A stretch of DNA of 64,000 nucleotides, taken from NCBI GenBank assembly GCA_964495075.1, contig CAZBUJ010000006.1, positions 62,001 to 126,000 on the forward strand, written 5' to 3'. Below, one piece after another: positions 52,808-61,600 of this stretch. The stretch comes from JAFGJQ01 sp964495075. Its GTDB lineage: Bacteria > Planctomycetota > Phycisphaerae > UBA1845. Numbering within the stretch: the stretch's first letter is position 1; each line of letters opens with the position of its first letter. The notes beneath the pieces are model-generated. The model searched no databases. It had not been told where the DNA came from and saw only the letters and a program-made list of their open reading frames with translations. A program made the translations under genes and the position numbers.

Positions 52808-55369
52808 ATGTTGTCACGTAGCCAGGCATTACAACGCGCGTTCTTCTGGGCGGGCTGGGCAAGCGGGCTCGTTGCCCTCGCGGCTGCCACATGGGTTCTT
52901 CTCAATGTCGGCTCGCAGAGGCTTGCGGTCGCGGACGAAGTGCGCCGTCGACACCGCGTGAAGCTGGCGGGAGCGGAGGAGCGAGTTTCTCAGTACTTCG
53001 ACGAGATCTGGATCTGCCTCGGACTCTTTGCGAGCGATCCCGTCGTCGCGAGCATGAGCGAGGGCCCGACGGGCCGTCTGCAAGCAATTTATGAAGCGAA
53101 TTACGTGCGGCATCAGCTCGCCGAGATCTACGTGATCAAGCGCGATTTCGATGGATCCCGCAAGCCGTACCTGACCTTCGAGATGGGCGACGAACAACAT
53201 GACGTCGACACGCTCCATGCCCTGGATCGCGAGATCGCGGAGCACCGTGCCCAGCGATTGCACATTCGCCGGTTTGCGGAGGACCGCACGCTGGACAGCC
53301 TGCTCAGCGAGCCTTTGCCGTTGTGTGTCGGTGGATCGGGGCTGGTGTGCTCCGTCCCGGTCTACGCGGCGGACCGCTTCGTCGGGATTGTTTCGGCGAT
53401 GGTTCCCTTGGAGACGGTGTCCGACGTACTGGATCGCAGCAGCGATGGTGACGTCCTGATGCTGGCGGATCCGCACGGGACGGTGCTTGGCTCCCAAGGC
53501 TGCGACTCGGGAACGCGATCCTGGTTTCAGGACCACTTTGGCCGGGAGTCCGTCGGTGGGTTTTTTGAGCGTCGGGATAATGCGTTTCGGGTGGGAGGCC
53601 GTGCGGCGGTGTGGACCTGTTTGAATGCGGGGGGCCGTGACCCGTGGTACCTCGTCCTGTTGTACGACGAGGATGCCCATCTCTCGTTGAGGGGCCTGGC
53701 CGGCGCGTTGACCGGATGGGGCCCGGCCGCGCTGGTGCTCCTGCTCGGAGGGGCGATGGCCTTTCTGTGCAGGCTGGCACCGGCGTTGCTTGCGGCACGC
53801 CAGCGCGCAGAAGAACAAGCGCGGCGATCGGCGGAACACGCGGCGCGGACGCGTGCGATCGTAGACACGGCCGCCGATGGCATCCTCACGTTCGACCGGA
53901 GCGGCAGGATCGAGTCCTGCAATCGGGCGGCGGGATTGATGTTTGGCATACCGGCGGACGAGGCTATCGGCAGATCGATTGATACGCTTGTCCGCGTGCC
54001 CGGCGAGGGTTCTGCCGACGAGCATGCGGCGAGCCGGTTGTTGACGACGCGCACCGGGGACGGTGCGTCGAGGATCGGTTTTGAGGGGAGGAAAAGAGAA
54101 GGGGGTGTCTTTCCGCTCGAAGTTTCGGTGAGTGAGGTCAACGGGACAGCGCGAAGGCTGTTCACGGGCATCTTCCGGGACGTGAGTGAGCGACACCGGG
54201 CGGAGCGGGCCGTGCGGGAGTCGCAACAGTTTCTCCAACGGGTCGTCGATGAGATTCCGGATTCCATCGTGGTGATGGATCGCGATTCCCATGTCATGCT
54301 GACGAACCGGGCCGCCCGGCAGATGTCGAGCGATCGAGGGATTGGGATCGGGTGTCTGGGTGGGGAACGGGACTTTGGAGAGAGCCTCGATCCGAGTCTG
54401 GAGGATTCCGGCCGTTGCGCGCGTGGCGCGGTTCTGGCGTCGAAGCGGGCGGCCACGGTCACCCATCGCTGTTCAGACGCTGACGGGAGCGAGGTTTTCG
54501 TGGAAATCCACGCGGCTCCCGTGCTCGATGAGTTCGGCGAAGTGGCCCAGTTGATCGAGGCTCGGCGCGACGTTACGGCGCGGGTGCGGGCGGAGAAGCA
54601 GGCCCGCCGGCAGTTGGCTGAACTCGCCCATGTCGCGCGGCTGAGCACCATGGGGGAGTTCGCCTCGAGCCTCGCCCACGAACTCAACCAACCGCTGTGC
54701 GTCATCGCGGGCATGACCCAAGCGTGCCGACGACTTGTCTACTGCGAACCGGTGAACGCCGCGGAAGTCGCTGAAGCCCTGGAGGAAGTGTCGGCCCAGG
54801 CGGAGCGGGCCGGCGTCCTGATTCGGCGCCTGCGGAACTTCGTCCGGAAACAAGGGCCGGAACGGGCGCCGACCGACATGAACGACGTGATCCGCAACGC
54901 CGTCGCGTTTACGGAGGCGGACCTGAGACAGAGCGGGGTCACGGTGCGCCTCGATCTTGCGGCATCGGTTCCGCCGGTGAGCGCGGATGCCATCCAGATG
55001 CAGCAGGTCATCCTGAACCTGATCCGGAATGCGATCGACGCGATGGAGGGCGTCGCCGCAGGCGAACGGGAACTCCACGTTCGTTCCTCGTTGTCCGAGT
55101 CCGGCGAGTTGGAGGTGGCGATCCGTGACACAGGGATCGGCTTCCCGCCCGAGGGGCCGGACCGCATGTACGATTCCTTCTTCACGACCAAGCCGTCCGG
55201 GTTGGGGATCGGGCTGTCCATCAGCCGGTCGATTGTCGAAGCGCACGGTGGTCGCATGTGGGCCACCGCCAACGCCGGTCACGGTGTCACGTTTCGCTTC
55301 ACCATTTCTACGACGGAGGACGACGTCAGCCATGGACGTGCGACGAATCGTTTACGCGGTGGACGATGA
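52808..55369 (+). CDS. Sensor histidine kinase (FixL-like), pair 2
   Basis: 853 aa from ATG 52808. Two transmembrane helices (about 11-33 and 295-320) enclose a periplasmic sensor of about 260 residues with the CSVPVYAADRFVGIVSAMVP strand seen in dCache sensors. Two PAS domains follow, the second (about 475-590) matching the Cys-rich PAS of pair 1 but without its cysteine cluster. HisKA has SLAHELNQP (His624), and the HATPase has DTGIGF and GLGIGLSISRSI. The gene overlaps its response regulator by 38 nt. Paralogous to the kinase at 48274 but with a different sensor domain, so probably a different signal. Confidence 0.9.
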   Translation: MLSRSQALQRAFFWAGWASGLVALAAATWVLLNVGSQRLAVADEVRRRHRVKLAGAEERVSQYFDEIWICLGLFASDPVVASMSEGPTGRLQAIYEANYVRHQLAEIYVIKRDFDGSRKPYLTFEMGDEQHDVDTLHALDREIAEHRAQRLHIRRFAEDRTLDSLLSEPLPLCVGGSGLVCSVPVYAADRFVGIVSAMVPLETVSDVLDRSSDGDVLMLADPHGTVLGSQGCDSGTRSWFQDHFGRESVGGFFERRDNAFRVGGRAAVWTCLNAGGRDPWYLVLLYDEDAHLSLRGLAGALTGWGPAALVLLLGGAMAFLCRLAPALLAARQRAEEQARRSAEHAARTRAIVDTAADGILTFDRSGRIESCNRAAGLMFGIPADEAIGRSIDTLVRVPGEGSADEHAASRLLTTRTGDGASRIGFEGRKREGGVFPLEVSVSEVNGTARRLFTGIFRDVSERHRAERAVRESQQFLQRVVDEIPDSIVVMDRDSHVMLTNRAARQMSSDRGIGIGCLGGERDFGESLDPSLEDSGRCARGAVLASKRAATVTHRCSDADGSEVFVEIHAAPVLDEFGEVAQLIEARRDVTARVRAEKQARRQLAELAHVARLSTMGEFASSLAHELNQPLCVIAGMTQACRRLVYCEPVNAAEVAEALEEVSAQAERAGVLIRRLRNFVRKQGPERAPTDMNDVIRNAVAFTEADLRQSGVTVRLDLAASVPPVSADAIQMQQVILNLIRNAIDAMEGVAAGERELHVRSSLSESGELEVAIRDTGIGFPPEGPDRMYDSFFTTKPSGLGIGLSISRSIVEAHGGRMWATANAGHGVTFRFTISTTEDDVSHGRATNRLRGGR

Positions 55370-55973
55370 CGCCGGCGTGCGGAAGGCGCTGCGCCTGCTG
55401 ATGAAATCGGTGGGGCTGGACGTCGAGACGTTCGCCACCGGGCAGGAGTTTCTGGACCGGTATGATCGCGACCGCCTTGCGTGCCTCGTACTGGACGTGC
55501 GCATGGCGGGCATGAGCGGGCCGGATCTCCTGGAGAAGCTGGGGGAAGAGGGGATGGAGATTCCTGCCGTCGTCATCACGGGACACGGAGACGTGGCTAC
55601 GACCGTGCGCGTGATGCGGGCGGGTGCGGTGGACGTGCTCGAGAAGCCGTTCAACGATCAGGCGTTGCTGGATTGCGTCAACCGGGCGTTCGAGCGAGCG
55701 GCCGAGATCCGCCGGCGGCAGGCGGAGCAGGCGGCGATCGAAGCCCGTCTCGCGTGGCTGACCCCCCGGGAGTCTGAGGTGATGACGCTGATGGTGGCGG
55801 GCAAGTGCTCCAAGGAGATTGCCCGGGAACTCGGCATCAGCAGGAAGACGGTGGATCTGCATCGCATGCATGTTATGGCGAAACTGGAGACCGAATCGGT
55901 CGTGGAACTGGTGCGCATGGTGCAGACACTGTCATCCGGGACGCTGTCGTCACTTTCACGGCGCGCTGTTTAG
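55332..55973 (+). CDS. FixJ/NarL-type response regulator, pair 2
   Basis: 213 aa from ATG 55332, inside the 3' end of the kinase gene. The receiver has AVDDDAGVRKAL, Asp55 in VLDVRMAGMSG, and Lys in LEKPFN. The LuxR-type DNA-binding domain reads LTPRESEVMTLMVAGKCSKE, then SRKTVDLHRMHVMAKL. It aligns along its length with the regulator of pair 1. Targets are unknown. Confidence 0.93.
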   Translation: MDVRRIVYAVDDDAGVRKALRLLMKSVGLDVETFATGQEFLDRYDRDRLACLVLDVRMAGMSGPDLLEKLGEEGMEIPAVVITGHGDVATTVRVMRAGAVDVLEKPFNDQALLDCVNRAFERAAEIRRRQAEQAAIEARLAWLTPRESEVMTLMVAGKCSKEIARELGISRKTVDLHRMHVMAKLETESVVELVRMVQTLSSGTLSSLSRRAV

Positions 55974-56547
55974 CGTGTGGTGGGTTTGCCCCGTGGCCCC
56001 TTTCAGCTCGTCGCATGGTCTCCGCGGCGTTTCGAGCGAGGTCCCGGCAGCCCCTTGCGGGCCGGGCTCGGCGGCGGGCGCGGTCGTTCGTCGTAGGTCA
56101 CCGAATCGGCTGGAGTTGTCACCACCGGGGTAGGGCAGATTCCTAAGCGAAAGGCTTGGTCCGGCTGGCACAATCCCTATGGTTCAAAACGATCCAGAAC
56201 GAATACTATAGGAGGCGGGTCGGCGGTTTCCGTCGGACACTGGAGCGGGTGTGTCAGCCGGCCGAAAGGGGGGACGGCTGTGAAGGGGTCGGGCTGTCCA
56301 ACATGTCATTGTTACGCACCATGTTGCTTTGAGCGGCGCTCGCCCGAAACTGAGTAGTTCGGAGGGAATTCGAGGTGAGAGGCCGAACCGTTGAACGGGC
56401 AGCAAGGCCCCGCGGCAGGAGGGGCATGCTCCCGGTGAGAGATCGGTGTGTCGCCGTGGGTCGAGGGGCCGGGTTGGGGTATTCGAGGCATGGGGATCAG
56501 CCGGCGTTGCCGGCAGGGGGCGGTGGGGTATCGGGTCAGGAGGATCC
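55974..56547. other. Gene-free interval upstream of the sigma54 activator
   Basis: 574 nt without a supportable gene. TGGCAC (56166-56171) resembles a sigma54 -24 element but lacks the matching -12 GC. A -10-like TACTAT at about 56205 precedes GGAGG. The frames here are Arg/Gly-rich. Confidence 0.35.
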
Positions 56548-57576
56548 ATGATGGCCGTGTCAAACCGGGGACGTGCGGAAGTGGTCAGGGGCCAAGGTGA
56601 GTTCGAATGGACACTCGTCGGTGTTGACGCATGCTGGGTCGACTTGCGGGCGAGGATGGAGGCGATTCGCAACCGTGCGTGTATCGTGCTCATTTGCGGT
56701 GAGTCCGGCACGGGCAAGGAATTGATCGCGCGTTCCATCCATTGCCGCAGCCAGCGAGCGACCGGTCCGTTTATTCCTATGGACTGCACGACGCTGCGGG
56801 ACTCCCTGGTGGAGTCGCAGTTGTTCGGCCATGAAAAGGGTGCATTCACCGGGGCGGCACAGTCGACCCTCGGCCTGTTTCGCGCGGCCGACGGTGGTAC
56901 GCTTTTTATCGACGAGATCGGCGAGCTTCGGCTCGACATGCAGGCGAAACTCCTGCGCAGTATTCAGGAACGGGCGGTGGTGCCACTCGGCGGCGTCGAG
57001 CCGATTCCCATCGACGTCCGCATCATCGCGGCGACCCATCGCGACCTTGGTGAGTTGGTCCGCCAGGGCTCGTTCCGGGAGGATCTGTATTACCGCCTGA
57101 ACGTGATCCGCCTGGAACTTCCGGCACTGCGAGATCGGCGCGACGATATCATTCCGTTGGCCGAGCATTTCGTGCGACAGCACGCCGCGGCGGCGGGTGA
57201 GCCGAACAAGCCGCTGTCGGGAGCCAGCAAGGCAGTGTTGAAGGGCTGCCCGTGGCCGGGCAATGTTCGCGAGTTGCGGAACGCGATGGAGCACGCTTGC
57301 ATATTCGCCACGGGTCAGGAATTGGAAGTGGCGGATCTGCCCGAGCCCATGCGGGGGCGGCGGTCCGCGTCTGGATCGAATGGAAGCGGTGGTAACGGGT
57401 ACAGCCAGATTATTCCCCTGAAAGAGGCGGAGCGTCGTCTGGTCCGTCTCGCCCTCATCGAGACAGAGGGCAATCAAACGCGTGCGGCGGAACTACTCGA
57501 CATCGAGCGGCACCGGCTGGCCCGGCTGGTCCGCCGACACGGATTGCAGACGCTTGCCAAGTCGCGCGGGTCGTGA
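56548..57576 (+). CDS. Sigma54-dependent transcriptional activator (AAA+), no N-terminal sensor
   Basis: 342 aa from ATG 56548, preceded by AGGAGG. After only about 25 residues the AAA+ domain begins: Walker A GESGTGKE (51-58), the sigma54-contact loop GAFTGA (98-103), Walker B TLFIDEIGE (118-126), then FREDLYYRLNVI and WPGNVREL. A Fis-type helix-turn-helix closes the protein (EGNQTRAAELLDIERHRLAR). With no receiver or PAS domain of its own, it may be controlled by a partner such as the degenerate receiver protein downstream. It is the only sigma54 component in the window. Confidence 0.92.
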   Translation: MMAVSNRGRAEVVRGQGEFEWTLVGVDACWVDLRARMEAIRNRACIVLICGESGTGKELIARSIHCRSQRATGPFIPMDCTTLRDSLVESQLFGHEKGAFTGAAQSTLGLFRAADGGTLFIDEIGELRLDMQAKLLRSIQERAVVPLGGVEPIPIDVRIIAATHRDLGELVRQGSFREDLYYRLNVIRLELPALRDRRDDIIPLAEHFVRQHAAAAGEPNKPLSGASKAVLKGCPWPGNVRELRNAMEHACIFATGQELEVADLPEPMRGRRSASGSNGSGGNGYSQIIPLKEAERRLVRLALIETEGNQTRAAELLDIERHRLARLVRRHGLQTLAKSRGS

Positions 57577-58039
57577 CATCCGGCGGCAGGCGGTGGAAGG
57601 CCCGTGCGCGGGAGGGACGCCGGGCGCGGGCGTGGCATGCGCCGCCAGGGTCCGTCACGTCTGACGGGCGTGCCGCCGGGCGGGGGCTCCCGGCTGCTTG
57701 TGTCCCGCGTGTCGATGTGCCGCGCCGGATCGGCGCGGCGCCGGTCCGCGAGCATCCCGATCGTTCGCTCTCGTTCCGGAACAGGCACAGAACCTACCAT
57801 TGGCACATACCATCCCGAACTAGCGCAAGCACTTGTCGGATCAGGAGGTAGCACAACGCTGACGCTCGAATCCGACCGGTGGCGTCGTTGTCATCGCGTC
57901 AAGGGTGCCTTATCCCTGGCACTCCGGACAAGGTGTAACGTCCGCTGAAACAGCGACTTGCAAAGCACACTCAGTGAAAGCCGCCGCGCGGCACGTCTCG
58001 TGCACGAGTTCAGCCTGATTAGCCCAGGGCCGGATCAGC
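57577..58039. other. Gene-free interval
   Basis: 463 nt between the sigma54 activator and the degenerate receiver. Frames are short and Arg-rich. TGGCAC sequences occur near 57810 and 57916 but without a -12 GC at the required distance. Nothing else recognised. Confidence 0.35.
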
Positions 58040-58429
58040 ATGGAGGAATCAGTCCTTGTGCTACGGTTTCCAGGAAGACGGGGGTTGGTTGTGACGGTGA
58101 GTGAGCACATACAGCGAAGTCTATTTGACGCGGCTCAGTGCCACTCACTGTCGATCTTATGTGCTCCGGACGTCGACCTGGCGTTCCGGGCGGTCGTTCA
58201 TCTCCGTCCCCAAGTGATCATTGTTCAAGTCTCCGGGGTAGCCGGCGAGGCATTGAAGCTGATTCGCATGTTCCGAGACCTGGCGAATCCGATGCCGGTG
58301 GTGGGGGCGGCGGTGCCGCACGGCCCGGACGCCGAACGGGCCGTCAGGCAAGCCGGCGCCACGTGGTATGTGCCGGCCGAGGACGGAGAGTTGGTGATCC
58401 ATACGCTGGAGAGCCTGCTCAGCCCGTGA
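58040..58429 (+). CDS. Degenerate (pseudo-)receiver domain protein
   Basis: 129 aa from ATG 58040. The fold order of a CheY-like receiver can be followed: LVVTVSEHIQRSL, then LCAPDVDLAFRAV, LRPQVIIVQVSGVAGEALKL, PMPVVGAAVPHG and AVRQAGATWYVPAEDGELV. The phosphoacceptor Asp is replaced by Gln63, the acidic pair near the N-terminus is missing, and the final Lys is absent. It cannot be phosphorylated in the usual way. It may act as a protein-binding module, possibly for the sigma54 activator encoded just upstream. Confidence 0.65.
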   Translation: MEESVLVLRFPGRRGLVVTVSEHIQRSLFDAAQCHSLSILCAPDVDLAFRAVVHLRPQVIIVQVSGVAGEALKLIRMFRDLANPMPVVGAAVPHGPDAERAVRQAGATWYVPAEDGELVIHTLESLLSP

Positions 58430-58621
58430 CCGTGAGTGGGGGTCGAGGCGAGGTTTGGGCCTAACGGGGTGTACACGTCGTCTCGGTAGAGAAGGCAAAA
58501 ACAGGGACAGAGGACTTTGCCCGCCGCGGCCGCCGGAGCGCCGCTGAGCCCATGGCGTGCGGACGGTGCTTGTGGCGGTGATTGCGACTGAGGACGTGAG
58601 CCAGGAAAGGATGGTGTTCAT

Positions 58622-61600
58622 ATGAAAACCACTGTTCGAGAGTATGGATGTGTACGGACGGGCTGGCGATGGGCGCTCTGTGCGGTCCTTGCCGGCCTTG
58701 CGGTGCCGGACACCGTCCGCGCGTTCAGGGTGGAGGTCAAGGATCCGGACGGGAATCCGGTGACTGGCTTTCGTTGGCTCGTGGAGGAGGACAATACGAA
58801 CCAGCCGACGCCCGGCGTGGGCACGGCGGACACCATCGCGCTGGATATCCACAAGAGCCACGCGCCGGTGCTGGCCGAAGGGCACACCGCGGGCACGATG
58901 GCCGTCATCGACCTCCCCGACGACGGGCGGTACTTCGTTTCGGTGCTTCCGGATTCCGGGCATACGATGAGCGGAACGACCGTGGCCGCCGGCCAGGCCG
59001 ACGTAACGGTGATCGTGAACCCGTATCCCATGCCGACGTCCCAAGTATCGATCCTCGCATTCCACGACAACATGGCGATCAATCTCGTCCCCGACCTTCC
59101 GTTTGAGGAGGGGCTGCCCGGGTTCTCGGTCGTCGTCGCCGATGCCGCGGGCCAGCAGATGATGGACGCGTTCGGCAACCCGGTCGGCACGACGTATGTG
59201 ATGGTGGACGGGGAGCCGGTGATCGTGGACGGCCAGCCGGTGGTCGACGAGATGGGCACGGGCGTCATAACCACGAATGAGCTCGGTGAGGCGCTGGTCA
59301 CGAATCTGCCGCCCGGCAAGTTCGCGGTGCAGCTCATTCCGCCCGCGGGCGAGGGCTGGGTCCAGACCACGACCATCGAGGGCACGAAGACGATCGACGC
59401 CTGGGTGGACGCGGGCAACCCACCGTTGCTGGTCGAGTTCGGCCCCGCATTCACGCATATCTTCGCTGGGTTTGTGCGCGAGTTTGATATCCTTGACGAG
59501 ATCACCGAGCCGGAGGCCGACACGGGCTCGATCACCGGCCAGGTCCGGTTTGACCACACGTCGCGGCCCCCGCGTATCCAGGGGTTCTGGGCGGGTCCCC
59601 CGGTCTATCGGGCCTACGTCGGCCTGAATGATCCAACCGGTCGGGGCGTGTACTTTGCCGAGTGCGATGAGGAGGGTCTTTTCACCATCAACGGCGTGCC
59701 GGCGGGTACGTACCAGCTCGTGACGAGCGACTATTACCTCGATTCGATCTTCGGCTTCCAAACCGTCACGATCCCGGACGTGGACGGCAACTGGGACCTG
59801 GATCTGACGGATCCGGGCGTGCTCGTGTTTGCCTGGTACAGCGTCTACCAGGGAAGCGTCTTTTATGACGACAATGAGAATGGCTTCCGTGACGAAGGGG
59901 AAGTGGGCATTCCCGGCCAGGACGCCATCATTCGCTTCCGCGACGGGAGCATCTACCAGCTCCAGCCGACCGACATCTTCGGCAATTGGTTTCTGAACCA
60001 GGTGTTCCCGTTCTTCAAGTGGTTGGTGGTCGAGATCGATTTCCTTCGCTACAAGGATACCGGCTTCACCAACATCGTGGACAACGGCGGGGAAATCCCA
60101 CCGGACGACGGGTGGGACATGCCGTCGCGTGGCGTACTCAATCCGCAGCCGCAATTCGAAGAGGACGGCGTCACGCCACTCATCAACCCGAACACGGGCA
60201 ACAATCTGTCGCGGACGGTGACCACTCTGGGGCCGGACGGCGTCAAGGGCACGGAAGACGACGGCGCGCCGGGCGACTTCCTTCTCCAGGCCATGATGGG
60301 ATTCGCGGGCCAGACCAACATCGTCGACTGGGGCAAGAAGGAATATGAGCCCGGTACGAATGGCGGGATCACGGGCCTGGTGGTGTACGCGGTAACGCGT
60401 GCGGAGGACGACCCCACCTACGCGGCGGCGGAGGAATGGGAGCCCGGTGTTCCGCGCGTCCAGGTGACCCTGTACCAGGATCTCACGGGCGACGGCGTGA
60501 TCGATGACCTCGACGGCACGGAGCAGGTTCTGGCGGACGTGGACAATTATCCGCTGGGATGGATGGACGATCCGGAAAACCCGGCGGCCAAGGGGCCCGA
60601 GGACGTGGACCGGAACGGCAACGACATCTTCGATCCGGGCGACGCCCTGCAGATCGTGCACACGGACAGTTTCGACGATAACGCGCCGACCGGTTGTTTG
60701 CAGGATCCCGTGATCGTGCACGGAGAACAGGCCCAGGAGTGTTTCGACAACTTCGGCACGTGGAACCAGTTGCGGCCGGGTGTGTTTGACGGCGGCTTCG
60801 CCATCAACTCGTACTTCCCCGGCGGCATGGCGAACACGGACGTCGAGGAGCCGGGTCCGCCGCCCGGCTTCTACATCGTCGAGGCGGCCACTCCTCCCGG
60901 TTACGAAATCGTCAAGGAGGAGGACAAGAACGTCGACTACGGGGACCAGTACATCCCGCCGGGCTTGCGGGCGTTGCCGCCGGAGTGCGTCGGCGACCCC
61001 CACACCGTGCCCGCGTTTCTCGATCTGTTCGGCGATATCGAGGCCCCGTTTGCCGGCGAGGAGCGACCGCTTTGTGACCGCAAGATGGTGACGCATTCCA
61101 ACGGCCAGAACACGGCGGCCACATTCTTCGTGTTCTCCAAGGTGCCGAAGGCGGCCCGGGCGGTGGGGATCATCAACAACGACATTGCGGCGGAGGGGAA
61201 TCCCACCAGCCCGGTATTCGGCGAGAAGCAGCCGCCGTCGTGGATACCCATCTCCTTCCGGGACTACGCGGGGAACGAGGTGGTCCGCGTGTACGCCGAC
61301 GAGTTCGGATCGTACAATGCGCTGCTTCCTGGGTCGTACACAACGAATATCGCTGCACCGAGCGGCGTCGCACCGAACATGCTGACGCTGGTCCTCAACC
61401 ATCCGGGTCCCATACCGGATCCGGACAACCCCGGTCAGTTCATCATCGATCCGTTTTTCGATCCGAACTACACGCAGACGCCGTACACCTTCAACTTCGA
61501 AACCGGCAAGACGACGTACCTGGACACGCCGGTGCTGCCGGTGGCCGCGTTCGTGGGCTTCCCCAACCGCGTGCTTGACAGCGAGCCGGCCGACGGCACG

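Noticed and set aside
56166..56185. Sigma54-like promoter before the sigma54 activator
   Set aside because: TGGCAC is present but the -12 GC is absent at the required 10-bp distance.
58157..61402. Minus-strand open frame of 1081 codons
   Set aside because: It lies opposite the giant secreted protein gene. Its translation is Arg/His/Val-rich with no domain, while the plus frame has a signal peptide and known beta-domain motifs.
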